Shown here piece by piece: positions 35,665-43,763 of a stretch of DNA of 64,000 bases (its first letter is position 1; every line of letters begins with the position of its first letter). The position numbers and the translations under genes were made by a program. Below the pieces are notes generated by a model. The model was not told the origin of the DNA, did not search any database, and was given only the letters and a program-made list of their open reading frames with translations. Source of the stretch: Allomuricauda sp. ARW1Y1 (GTDB lineage Bacteria; Bacteroidota; Bacteroidia; Flavobacteriales; Flavobacteriaceae); NCBI RefSeq assembly GCF_013407935.1, contig NZ_JACBZU010000002.1:744001-808000 (forward strand), read 5' to 3'.

Positions 35665-36213
35665 ATGAAAAAGAGAAATTGGGCCTTTGCCCTCATCTGT
35701 GGTTTGGCCATAATGCAATCGTGCCAAAAGGATACCACATTCCTGATTACCGAAACCAGTGTTGGTCCCTTGACCAATACCTCCAAAGTGAGTGAACTCG
35801 AAACCATTTTTGTACAAGATTCCGTTGTGGGAGATGCCGCCCAAATCAATTTGGGGGCTTCACCAAAAAAAGTTGATATTTTTGAAAAAGGTGGTAAACA
35901 TTTGTTGACCCTTACCGCAAATTCCGACAGTATTCCTACCGTCGAAAATGTTAGGATCATGGATCCGCGCTACACTTCCGAAAAAGGAATCGGACTGAAA
36001 AGCACTTTTAAGGATATTCAGGATTCCTACGAAATCAAAAAAATCGTAACCACCCTAAATAGCGTTGTGGTTTTCCCGAAGGGAAGCAACCTTTACTTTA
36101 CCATCGACAAAGAGGAACTGCCCGAAAGTTTACGTTTTTCTACGGCATCCATTGAAGCCGTGCAGATTCCCGATGAAGCCAAAATCAAATATTTGATGTT
36201 GGGCTGGGAGTAG
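35665..36213 (+). CDS. Lipoprotein of unknown function
   Basis: This 182-residue lipoprotein has a leader ending in IMQSC (Cys20). I do not recognise a catalytic family. The sequence shows mixed beta strands (DIFEKGGKHLLTLTANSDS, VVVFPKGSNLYFTIDKEEL) and ends in IKYLMLGWE. The pattern suggests a small beta-rich domain held in the envelope. It lies 8 bp after the HerA-like ATPase gene and 16 bp before the hydrolase gene, so the three may form one transcript. No function can be assigned. Confidence 0.75.
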   Translation: MKKRNWAFALICGLAIMQSCQKDTTFLITETSVGPLTNTSKVSELETIFVQDSVVGDAAQINLGASPKKVDIFEKGGKHLLTLTANSDSIPTVENVRIMDPRYTSEKGIGLKSTFKDIQDSYEIKKIVTTLNSVVVFPKGSNLYFTIDKEELPESLRFSTASIEAVQIPDEAKIKYLMLGWE

Positions 36214-36229
36214 CCCCCAAATTGTTTTA

Positions 36230-37069
36230 ATGAAAAAACTACTGAACAAAGCGATTCCCTTGGTTTATGGGCAATATCTTAACGCCTATACGCTTGTTGC
36301 GCCAAAAAAGGGCGCAGAAGCCGCTTTCCATGTTTTTTGTACCGTACGGAAGGGGCGGATATCACCTGAACAGGCAGCTTATTTGGACAACCATAAACTT
36401 TCTGTTGAGAAAGTAGCTGGACACAACATCCAATCCTACCACTGGCCGGGGAACAAGGAAACGGTTTTATTGGTCCATGGTTGGGAAAGCAACACCTTCC
36501 GGTGGCGCAACCTCATCAAAAAACTAAAGGAAGCGGATTTTAACATTATTGCTTTCGATGCACCGTCGCATGGCTATTCCTCAGGGAAACATCTCTATGT
36601 TCCGTTGTACGAAGAGGCACTCAATCATATGGTTAAAAAATACCAGCCGAAACATCTTATCGGACACTCTGTGGGCGGGATGACGATTGTTTACAACCAA
36701 TATAAAAACCCGAGCGATCAAGTAGAAAAATTGGTCACCATTGGTTCTCCGTCCGAATTCCATGAGATCATGGCCCATTTTCAAGACCTATTAAAGTTCA
36801 ACAATCGGGTGATGAAACACTTGGATGCGTATGTGCAACAACGTTTTGGTTTTAAAATTGATGAGTTTTCCACTTCTCAATTTGCACGTTCCCTTAGCAA
36901 GAAAGGGTTGCTGTTCCATGACAGGTACGACAAGATTACGCCCTACCACGCATCGGTTGCAGTCAACAAAAATTGGCAAGAGAGCCAATTGATAAGTACC
37001 GAAGGTCTCGGTCATTCCATGCACCAAGACGATGTAAACGATCAAATTGTATCATTTTTGGAAGCTTGA
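36230..37069 (+). CDS. Alpha/beta hydrolase
   Basis: This 279-residue cytoplasmic protein is an alpha/beta-hydrolase. The oxyanion motif is LLVHGWESNTFRWRNL, the nucleophile elbow is GHSVGGMT (Ser), and a late GLGHSMH matches the catalytic His near residue 265. An acid residue should be in the LLFHDRYDKITPY segment (Asp). Substrates could be esters, lactones or thioesters. It follows the unknown lipoprotein by 16 bp and precedes a VOC protein by 34 bp, on the same strand. Confidence 0.85.
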   Translation: MKKLLNKAIPLVYGQYLNAYTLVAPKKGAEAAFHVFCTVRKGRISPEQAAYLDNHKLSVEKVAGHNIQSYHWPGNKETVLLVHGWESNTFRWRNLIKKLKEADFNIIAFDAPSHGYSSGKHLYVPLYEEALNHMVKKYQPKHLIGHSVGGMTIVYNQYKNPSDQVEKLVTIGSPSEFHEIMAHFQDLLKFNNRVMKHLDAYVQQRFGFKIDEFSTSQFARSLSKKGLLFHDRYDKITPYHASVAVNKNWQESQLISTEGLGHSMHQDDVNDQIVSFLEA

Positions 37070-37103
37070 TAAACTTGTCCTAATTTTCAGAAAAAAATAG
37101 ACC

Positions 37104-37526
37104 ATGCAAAACATAACCCCCTTTCATGTTGCCGTTCCAGTACATAATCTTCAAGAATGCCGAACTTTTTATCGGGATGTTCTCGGTTGTGAAGAAGGCA
37201 GAAGTGCGGAACAATGGGTAGATTTTAACTTTTTTGGCCATCAATTTGTCATTCACTACAAGCCCAAATCAGAAGAAGACACCCATACCAACCCTGTTGA
37301 TGGCAAAAACGTACCGGTGCCGCACTACGGCGTAGTGTTGCCGTGGGATACCTTCCAATCCTTTTCCAAAGAATTGATCGCGAAGGGCATCGATTTTGTA
37401 ATTGAGCCCTACATTCGGTTCAAAGGGGAACCCGGAGAGCAAGCTACGATGTTCTTTCTAGACCCTGCGGGAAATGCACTGGAGTTTAAGGCATTCAAGG
37501 ATATGGGGCAATTGTTTGCCAAATGA
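37104..37526 (+). CDS. VOC-family (glyoxalase/bleomycin-resistance-like) protein
   Basis: This 140-residue protein has the vicinal-oxygen-chelate fold of two beta-alpha-beta-beta-beta units. Metal-ligand positions are His8 in TPFHVAVPV, His in HQFVIHY and Glu in [25 protein letters not shown] is the usual first helix. It would bind a metal and act on a small organic substrate in the cytoplasm; the exact reaction cannot be told. It is the last gene of the plus-strand run beginning with the HerA-like gene and ends 1 bp from the convergent DUF2306 gene. Confidence 0.85.
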   Translation: MQNITPFHVAVPVHNLQECRTFYRDVLGCEEGRSAEQWVDFNFFGHQFVIHYKPKSEEDTHTNPVDGKNVPVPHYGVVLPWDTFQSFSKELIAKGIDFVIEPYIRFKGEPGEQATMFFLDPAGNALEFKAFKDMGQLFAK

Positions 37527-37527
37527 T

Positions 37528-38154
37528 CTAGGCCAAATTCAATCCCTTTCTGCGGACCCACAAAAAGGCAAAAATCATATTGGGCACCCAGCAAAGCCAA
37601 GCAACGATCTTGTAGGCTACTAAGAATTCCCCAAAAATCACGATGAGGATGGGCAACCAAATACGCAATGTTACGGCAGCGAAACAGGCTGCGTAGCTAT
37701 AAATCATCATACCTTGGTGCAGCGCCAAATCCTTGTTTTTGATGGCGATGTAGGCACGGGTTGTGGTAAAGAGCCAAATCAGGGCAAGGCTACAAAAGCC
37801 GACGGAGGACACCCAACCACCTGTGGCATAAAAACCTAAATAGAGTCCACACAAACCGCTCAGGATGGCCGTGACCACATAGACCTTTCCAAGGTTTCGA
37901 TGGAGTTGCAGCCGTTTGGAGCGTAATTTTTTAATGAACTGGGACCATCCCATCAGCAGGGCTATTCCACCAAAACTGATATGTCCGTAAAAGGCCACTT
38001 TCCAAACCGAACTAGCCCTTATTGCATCCGATTTGTTCAGCAACAGACCAAAATCATCGGAAGCAAAAATGTATACCAATGGATACAGGCCAATCCCGAT
38101 GGCCAGAAAAATAAAAACAATCCATGCTACCTTATTTCTTGTAGTTTGGGCCAT
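37528..38154 (-). CDS. DUF2306 membrane protein
   Basis: This 208-residue protein has six or so transmembrane helices and the DUF2306 pattern, with conserved His/Arg motifs: KVAFYGHISFGGIALL, LQLHRNLGKVYV and LALHQGMMIYSYAACFAAV. The paired histidines suggest heme binding, as in cytochrome-like membrane proteins. The function is not known. It is convergent with the VOC gene (1-bp gap) and divergent from a tiny lipoprotein gene by 120 bp. Confidence 0.8.
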   Translation of the reverse strand: MAQTTRNKVAWIVFIFLAIGIGLYPLVYIFASDDFGLLLNKSDAIRASSVWKVAFYGHISFGGIALLMGWSQFIKKLRSKRLQLHRNLGKVYVVTAILSGLCGLYLGFYATGGWVSSVGFCSLALIWLFTTTRAYIAIKNKDLALHQGMMIYSYAACFAAVTLRIWLPILIVIFGEFLVAYKIVAWLCWVPNMIFAFLWVRRKGLNLA

Positions 38155-38274
38155 ACTTCGCTTTTTAGCACGAAGTAAGTTATCGATATTTTGAACACAA
38201 AAACAAGAATTTTGATCCTAATTCGTTATAAGTGTATCGATTAGAACATAAAGTCGAACCCAAATCTTATCCGT

Positions 38275-38436
38275 ATGAAGACAATTTTACTTTTGGTCAC
38301 CCTTATTTTTTCGGCCATGGCCGTATCGAGCTGCACCAATGACGAGGGTGACACCGAATTCGAGTACATCAATCCCGAAGAGGAGCAACAAACAACGCCT
38401 TTAAAAACTGAAGTGGAACAGGAAAAGGTAAACTAA
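38275..38436 (+). CDS. Small lipoprotein (53 aa), unknown
   Basis: This 53-residue ORF has a textbook lipoprotein leader: MKTILLLVTLIFSAMAVSSC with the lipobox Cys at residue 20, then a short acidic tail (TNDEGDTEFEYINPEEEQ). The mature part is only about 33 residues, so it is probably a disordered, membrane-anchored peptide. No homologue is recognised. Support comes from the leader, the ATG and the compact stop 3 bp before the convergent folD stop. A small-protein regulator or a decayed lipoprotein are both possible. Confidence 0.65.
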   Translation: MKTILLLVTLIFSAMAVSSCTNDEGDTEFEYINPEEEQQTTPLKTEVEQEKVN

Positions 38437-38439
38437 ACC

Positions 38440-39315
38440 TTATGAGTGACGCTCTCGTGCGAGCAAGGTGTTCTTGAGCAACATGGCAATGGTCATAGGG
38501 CCTACTCCGCCGGGCACGGGTGTGATGTAGGACGCCTTTTTGCTCACTTCTTCGTAATCCACGTCACCAGTGATGTAGTATCCTTTTTCTTTGGTATCAT
38601 CCGGCACACGGGTAATTCCAACGTCTATGATGGTTACCCCTTCCTTGACCATATCCGCTTTTAAAAACTTGGGAACTCCTAGGGCAGAGATAACAATATC
38701 AGCCTGAAGTGTCAACTCTTTAAGGTTTTTTGTCCTGCTATGGGCAAGTGTCACCGTTGAATTCCCTGGATTTCCTTTTTGGCTCATCAAAATACTAATG
38801 GGCCGTCCCACAATATGGCTTCTCCCGATAACTACGGTATGCTTACCTTCGGTATCCACCTTATAGCGCTTCAACAACTCCATGATTCCGAACGGGGTTG
38901 CCGAAATGAAGGTTTCCATATCCAAGGCCATTTTTCCAAAATTCGTTGGGTGAAATCCATCCACATCCTTATTAGGGTCTACGGCCATCAACACTTTTTC
39001 TTCATCAATATGTTTGGGCAGGGGCAATTGGACAATATACCCATCGATTGCAGGGTCATTGTTCAATTGGTTCACTTGCTTTAGCAACTCTTCTTCTGTG
39101 GTTTCTTCTGGAAGATGGATTAGGGTGGACTCAAACCCTATTTTTTTACAGGAACGCACCTTACTGCCCACATAAGTGAGGCTCGCACCATCGTTACCCA
39201 CCAGCACTGCGGCCAAATGGGGTACTTTTTCGCCCCGCTCCTTCATTTGGGCCACCTCAACGGTGATTTCTTCTTTGATTTGGTTTGATATTTTCTTTCC
39301 GTCGAGGATTTCCAT
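38440..39315 (-). CDS. folD: Bifunctional methylenetetrahydrofolate dehydrogenase / cyclohydrolase FolD
   Basis: This 291-residue enzyme has all FolD hallmarks: the catalytic Lys in [15 protein letters not shown], the pyrophosphate-binding [11 protein letters not shown] (Rossmann fold), [10 protein letters not shown] and the C-terminal [12 protein letters not shown]. It converts 5,10-methylene-THF to 10-formyl-THF in the cytoplasm. It follows ffh by 34 bp on the same strand and is probably cotranscribed with it, a common pairing in Bacteroidota. The gene is intact and of normal length. Confidence 0.96.
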   Translation of the reverse strand: MEILDGKKISNQIKEEITVEVAQMKERGEKVPHLAAVLVGNDGASLTYVGSKVRSCKKIGFESTLIHLPEETTEEELLKQVNQLNNDPAIDGYIVQLPLPKHIDEEKVLMAVDPNKDVDGFHPTNFGKMALDMETFISATPFGIMELLKRYKVDTEGKHTVVIGRSHIVGRPISILMSQKGNPGNSTVTLAHSRTKNLKELTLQADIVISALGVPKFLKADMVKEGVTIIDVGITRVPDDTKEKGYYITGDVDYEEVSKKASYITPVPGGVGPMTIAMLLKNTLLARERHS

Positions 39316-39349
39316 GGGTTGCTTTGTTGGTTTGTAATGCTAAAAAGGG

Positions 39350-40678
39350 TTATCTCATGTTTTGCATCATCTGCATCATCTTCTTGCCTCCGCCGCCTTG
39401 CATCATCTTCATCATCTTGCTCATTTGGTTGAACTGTTTGAGCAATTGGTTTACTTCTTGAATGGAGGTTCCGCTACCTGTGGCTATTCGTTTTTTACGG
39501 CTGGCATTAAGCATGGCGGGGGTTGAGCGTTCCTCTGGGGTCATGGAATGGATAATGGCCTCGATATGTTTGAATGCGTCATCATCAATATCCAATCCTT
39601 TCAGGGCTTTTCCCGCTCCGGGAATCATGCCCATCAAATCTTTCATGTTCCCCATTTTTTTGATTTGCTGAATTTGGCTCAGGAAATCATCAAAACCGAA
39701 CTTATTTTTGGCGATTTTCTTCTGGATTTTGCGCGCTTGTTCTTCATCGAACTGTTCTTGGGCACGCTCCACCAGGGAAACCACATCGCCCATTCCGAGG
39801 ATACGGTCGGCCATACGCGAGGGATGGAACACATCGATGGCCTCCATTTTTTCACCCGTACCGATAAATTTGATGGGTTTGTCCACCACGGATTTGATGG
39901 AAATAGCGGCTCCACCACGGGTATCACCGTCCAATTTGGTAAGGATGACTCCATCAAAATTCAGGACATCGTTAAAGGCCTTGGCCGTGTTAACGGCATC
40001 CTGACCTGTCATGGAGTCCACCACGAACAGGGTTTCCTGTGGTTGTATGGCCTTGTGGATGTTGGATATCTCGGTCATCATCTGTTCGTCCACGGCCAAT
40101 CGACCAGCGGTATCGATGATTACCACATTGCAACCCTTGGTTTTGGCATGGGCGATACCTGCCTTGGCAATGGCCACGGGGTCGTTGTTGTCGCGATCGG
40201 AGTAGACCTCCACTCCTATCTGCTCCCCAACCACATGCAACTGGTCTATCGCAGCGGGACGGTACACATCACAGGCCACCAAAAGCGGTTTCTTGGTTTT
40301 CTTATTCTTGAGGTAGTTGGCAAGTTTACCGGAAAAAGTGGTCTTACCCGAACCCTGCAAACCTGACATTAGGATTACGGATGGGTTACCGGAAAGGTCT
40401 ATTCCCTCGGCTTCGCCACCCATCAATTCGGTAAGCTCATCCTTCACCAATTTGACCATAAGCTGGCCCGGTTGAAGGGAAGACAGTACATTTTGTCCCA
40501 GTGCCTTCTCTTTGACCGTATTGGTAAATTCCTTGGCTATCTTAAAATTGACATCGGCATCCAGCAAAGCTCGTCGAACTTCCTTAAGGGTCTCTGCCAC
40601 ATTGATTTCGGTAATTTGTCCGTGACCTTTGAGGACGTGTAATGCCTTATCTAACTTTTCGCTTAAATTATCGAACAT
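39350..40678 (-). CDS. ffh: Signal recognition particle GTPase Ffh
   Basis: This 442-residue protein has the N, G and M domains of Ffh. G1 is GLQGSGKTT, G3 includes DTAGRLAVDEQMM, G4 is TKLDGDTRGGA, and the Met-rich M domain ends in MSKMMKMMQGGGGKKMMQMM. It binds signal sequences and the 4.5S RNA and targets membrane proteins to FtsY and SecYEG. The ATG at 40676-40678 starts the N domain. It is upstream of folD with a 34-bp gap. The 4.5S RNA gene itself is not seen in this window. Confidence 0.97.
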   Translation of the reverse strand: MFDNLSEKLDKALHVLKGHGQITEINVAETLKEVRRALLDADVNFKIAKEFTNTVKEKALGQNVLSSLQPGQLMVKLVKDELTELMGGEAEGIDLSGNPSVILMSGLQGSGKTTFSGKLANYLKNKKTKKPLLVACDVYRPAAIDQLHVVGEQIGVEVYSDRDNNDPVAIAKAGIAHAKTKGCNVVIIDTAGRLAVDEQMMTEISNIHKAIQPQETLFVVDSMTGQDAVNTAKAFNDVLNFDGVILTKLDGDTRGGAAISIKSVVDKPIKFIGTGEKMEAIDVFHPSRMADRILGMGDVVSLVERAQEQFDEEQARKIQKKIAKNKFGFDDFLSQIQQIKKMGNMKDLMGMIPGAGKALKGLDIDDDAFKHIEAIIHSMTPEERSTPAMLNASRKKRIATGSGTSIQEVNQLLKQFNQMSKMMKMMQGGGGKKMMQMMQNMR

Positions 40679-40726
40679 AAGTTCTTTGTTTTAAAGAGGG
40701 ACAAATTTAAGAATAATCCAATAGAA

Positions 40727-40760
40727 AAAGGACGGCTTTGGGGAGAGCCGTCCTTCTTTT
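40727..40760 (-). terminator. Intrinsic terminator of the small acidic lipoprotein gene
   Basis: On the minus strand AAGGACGGCT and AGCCGTCCTT (40729-40738 and 40747-40756) form a perfect 10-bp stem with an 8-nt loop, followed by a T tract. It lies just after the 158-residue lipoprotein gene and before ffh. Confidence 0.8.
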
Positions 40761-40783
40761 GAAAAAAGATTGGGGAAAAATAT

Positions 40784-41260
40784 TTAATTCTTTTCGAAAA
40801 CCAATTTGTCGGTTCCGCCGTTTCCTCCACTTTCATCGATCAATTCGATTCTCACAGCAGAGTATTTGACAATATCCCAATCGTCCGTCAAATCGGCAAA
40901 ATCGGCCGGGGCACTAAAAGCAATATTGAAATCCACATCACTATCATCTGGACTGTCATCATCCCCATCATCGTCGGAGTCCGAAATGGACCACGTACCA
41001 TTGATATCAGTTGTACCATTAGTGGCCACTAGGGTGCCATCGGTATTAAAGGTAAAAGCATAGCCATTAAAATGGTCCGTCTCATCCTTATCATCGAAAT
41101 AATAGGTAATGGTCCATGACCCACTTGCGGCTATTCCTGTAAGTTCAGTGACCTGGGCTGCCGATATGTTATCAAGGACATCATCAACGTTGTTGTTTTC
41201 GCAGCTCACAAAAATCATGAACAATAGAACCGTTGTCAGTTTTAAAATTGAGGTTTTCAT
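40784..41260 (-). CDS. Acidic lipoprotein, homologous to the C-terminal module of its neighbour
   Basis: This 158-residue lipoprotein (lipobox IFVSC, Cys20) has a lipocalin-like beta-rich module with an Asp-rich loop (SDSDDDGDDDSPDDSD near 95-110) and ends in KLVFEKN. Its last third is clearly related to the last part of the 588-residue protein encoded 47 bp upstream: both have DLTDDW or ELTDDW, then RIEL, then DESG, then LVFEK. The pair most likely arose by duplication. Genes lie in one direction and end in a terminator at about 40.73-40.76 kb. It is probably a surface or periplasmic protein; a calcium- or metal-linked role is inference from its acidity. Confidence 0.82.
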   Translation of the reverse strand: MKTSILKLTTVLLFMIFVSCENNNVDDVLDNISAAQVTELTGIAASGSWTITYYFDDKDETDHFNGYAFTFNTDGTLVATNGTTDINGTWSISDSDDDGDDDSPDDSDVDFNIAFSAPADFADLTDDWDIVKYSAVRIELIDESGGNGGTDKLVFEKN

Positions 41261-41307
41261 ATAAAAGTGATTGAATAAAAATTTAGTGTTCTCGTTTTAT
41301 GCCGGGT

Positions 41308-43074
41308 TTATGGTTTTTCGAATACCAGGGTATCAATAGTTCCATCGCCACTCTCATCCGTTAGCTCGATACGGGTGGAAGTTATGGAAACTACCTTCCA
41401 GTCGTCTGTCAATTCCGATAGGTCGTCCATGGTGTCAAAGTTGATAAAGAACTTTAGTCCTTCTTCGGAGTCTCGTAAAACTCTCCATAGACCTGTGGCC
41501 TGTGGATCGGCGTTGATGGAGACCTCAACTTGGTGCATTTCACCAAAATTAAAGTCCATTCCAGCGAAAGAAGCCGTCATATCGGTACTGCCTTCTTTGT
41601 AGAGGGCCACATTCCATGGTCCGTCCAAGGCAATTCCTCTGATTTCGACCACATCGCCATCGTCAGCACTATCGTTACACTCTTTCAACAATACCATTTC
41701 GTGGTCAGTATCATCGATTTCAAACTCCAATCGGGACTGTAGCATTTTACGAATGGGCCATTCAAAGCTAACTCCGGGTTCGTCTCCAATGGTAATCATT
41801 AGGGAAAGTTGCAACTGACTGTTCAAACCAGTTTCCCAGGTACCTTGTTTGGTATCTACCCCGTTGCTCAAGGTTACAGCGCCACCAGCGGCAAATTCAA
41901 ATTCGTATCCCAAGAGTCTTTCTATTTCCTCACCTTGGTTCTCCACATCCTTAATAATCCATTTACATTCGTTGAGCAGAGCTATAAAAGCCTCCCTGTC
42001 GATTGGATTGGAATCCTCCAAATCACATCTCTCTTTCAATATGATCTTGTTCCCATCGTCTTGATAAAGTTTGATTCTGTCATCATCCAATTCGTACACA
42101 ATAGCGTCGATGGTGAAATCTGGGAAATCTTCAAAGTCAAGGCTCAGCATCACACCATTCTCGGTGCTACTAGTGCTCCATGTTCCCATGATTTCATCTG
42201 CGGTAAAGGTGGTGAAGTAAACTGTACCATCTGCGGAGAAGGTCAACAGACGCTCAATATACTGTTCTGTATTGTCCACACTGTTTCGGATGACCTGCCT
42301 CACCTGCAATGGGCATTCCAGTAGCAGTTCGTCCAACTCGGATTCTGTAAAGTCGTCGTCGTTATAATCATCGTCATCGTCCTCATCACACTGGTTTTTA
42401 GCCATTTCAAGGGCTGCGGCCAAGGCTGCGTTATTTTCGATAACCACTTGGGTGCCGTCAAACTTAATAAGGGTAATGGGAAATTCGATGCTGATCAAAT
42501 CATCATCATCCAGTTCGTCAAAGAATCGCTTCATATCGCGATCGCTCTCAATGTTCACTTGACCTGACTGTTGATTGTCCACACCAAAGGTGAAGAGTGT
42601 AATGGGGTATACAAAATCGATACATTCAATATCGTCATCGTCACCTCCTTCAAGACACTCACGGGCATACTGCTCCAATTGATCTTGATTTTCTATGGTA
42701 ATTTCACTGAAATCGGAAAGGGTGATGGTAATGGGAAAGAAGATATCAAGAATATCATCGTCGTCGTCCAATTCATCAAAGATTTCTTCTATCAAATCCA
42801 AATCTTCCCTAGAATCGATGGTTATTTCCACTCCGTTCACATTTACGGTATATGGAAATTGTACAGCGAAGCAGCTGGCACCATCCACAATGTTGTCATA
42901 AGAACCGTCGTTGGAAGAGGTCTTCTGAATCAAATCAGCGGTAGTGGAGCTGGCGGAAATGGTCTCGCTTTGTGTCCCTCCGCCTACTTCTTCATATTCT
43001 TCTTGGCAAGCCGTAAAACCAAGAACAAGGATTGCAAGTAATGTACGCAACAAGTTGTTTGTCAACTTTTTCAT
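41308..43074 (-). CDS. Asp-rich repeat lipoprotein (four acidic repeats, three lipocalin-like modules)
   Basis: This 588-residue lipoprotein (lipobox LGFTAC, Cys23) has two regions. Residues about 68-241 contain four copies of a roughly 40-residue unit: an apolar FPITIT-like strand pair, a helix with DL or QL, then a run of four to five Asp (DDDDD near 103-107, DDDD near 145, DDDD near 189-192, DDDDD near 232-236). Residues about 250-588 hold three lipocalin-like modules of about 100 residues, each built around a GTW or GLW motif; the last resembles the whole neighbouring lipoprotein. It is divergent from an ECF sigma/FecR/TonB-receptor operon. I recognise no named family. A role in binding a ligand or metal at the cell surface is inference. 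Confidence 0.82.
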   Translation of the reverse strand: MKKLTNNLLRTLLAILVLGFTACQEEYEEVGGGTQSETISASSTTADLIQKTSSNDGSYDNIVDGASCFAVQFPYTVNVNGVEITIDSREDLDLIEEIFDELDDDDDILDIFFPITITLSDFSEITIENQDQLEQYARECLEGGDDDDIECIDFVYPITLFTFGVDNQQSGQVNIESDRDMKRFFDELDDDDLISIEFPITLIKFDGTQVVIENNAALAAALEMAKNQCDEDDDDDYNDDDFTESELDELLLECPLQVRQVIRNSVDNTEQYIERLLTFSADGTVYFTTFTADEIMGTWSTSSTENGVMLSLDFEDFPDFTIDAIVYELDDDRIKLYQDDGNKIILKERCDLEDSNPIDREAFIALLNECKWIIKDVENQGEEIERLLGYEFEFAAGGAVTLSNGVDTKQGTWETGLNSQLQLSLMITIGDEPGVSFEWPIRKMLQSRLEFEIDDTDHEMVLLKECNDSADDGDVVEIRGIALDGPWNVALYKEGSTDMTASFAGMDFNFGEMHQVEVSINADPQATGLWRVLRDSEEGLKFFINFDTMDDLSELTDDWKVVSITSTRIELTDESGDGTIDTLVFEKP

Positions 43075-43151
43075 AACGAATGAATTTTGGGGTTATAATT
43101 CAACCTTAAAACAACCCTCTTCCAAAAAACCCTACTTTTTCCTTAAATTTT

Positions 43152-43165
43152 TCAAATATATTTGA
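43152..43165. promoter_or_regulatory. Palindrome with a -7-like element on each strand
   Basis: TCAAATATATTTGA is a perfect 14-bp palindrome in the 112-bp gap between the acidic lipoprotein and the sigma factor gene. Each strand reads TATATTTG, a match to the Bacteroidota -7 element TAnnTTTG. No clear -33 TTG is at the right distance on either side, so a special sigma factor could be used. It lies 21 bp before the sigma-factor ATG. Confidence 0.5.
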
Positions 43166-43186
43166 CCAACAAACAATTTTCCCGCT

Positions 43187-43687
43187 ATGAGCAACGTCTG
43201 CGAGGACCATATTTTCAGTGAAGTGTTCAAGGCCCATTCCAAAACGGTCTTTAATTATATATTTTACAAATTTGGGAACGAAGAAAAGGCCCATGATGCC
43301 GTTCAAGAAGCCTTTGTAAAGTTATGGGAGAATTGTGCCAAGGTAAGTCCAGAAAAAGCCAAATCCTTTGTTTACACCGTGGCCAACAATCTTTACCTAA
43401 ATGTAATCAAAGCGGAAAAGGTAAGGCTCAAACATGCGGACAGCCTGGTTAGGGACCGAACCAACGAGTCGCCCGAATTTTTAATGGAGGAAAAGGAATA
43501 CCAGAAAAAATTGGACAATGCACTGCATGCCCTTCCAGAAAATCAGCGTACCACTTTTTTGCTCAACCGTATCGATGGAAAAAAATATGCGGAAATCGCC
43601 GAAATGGAAGGGGTAAGTGTAAAAGCCATTGAAAAAAGAATGCATTTGGCCCTTAAAAGTTTACGGGAACATATAGACGGAATCTAG
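43187..43687 (+). CDS. ECF-type RNA polymerase sigma factor
   Basis: This 166-residue protein is an extracytoplasmic-function sigma-70 factor of the Bacteroidota FecI-like group. Sigma region 2 is YIFYKFGNEEKAHDAVQEAF with VKLWEN, and region 4.2 is the helix-turn-helix DGKKYAEIAEMEGVSVKAIE. It lacks region 1.1 and region 3, as expected. It should direct RNA polymerase to a small regulon, perhaps including its own operon and the divergent acidic lipoproteins, when released by the FecR-type protein downstream. That gene follows by 76 bp. Confidence 0.92.
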   Translation: MSNVCEDHIFSEVFKAHSKTVFNYIFYKFGNEEKAHDAVQEAFVKLWENCAKVSPEKAKSFVYTVANNLYLNVIKAEKVRLKHADSLVRDRTNESPEFLMEEKEYQKKLDNALHALPENQRTTFLLNRIDGKKYAEIAEMEGVSVKAIEKRMHLALKSLREHIDGI

Positions 43688-43763
43688 CAGGTGATTATTT
43701 TTAAGGTGGTAAGGTAGGGTATTTTAATAGGTAGTTGTTATCATAACGTAAAGCATAAGACCC

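Noticed and set aside
40679..40728. TAAATTTG on the minus strand upstream of ffh as a promoter
   Set aside because: It matches the -7 element, but no TTG lies at the usual 17-23 bp, so I do not call it.
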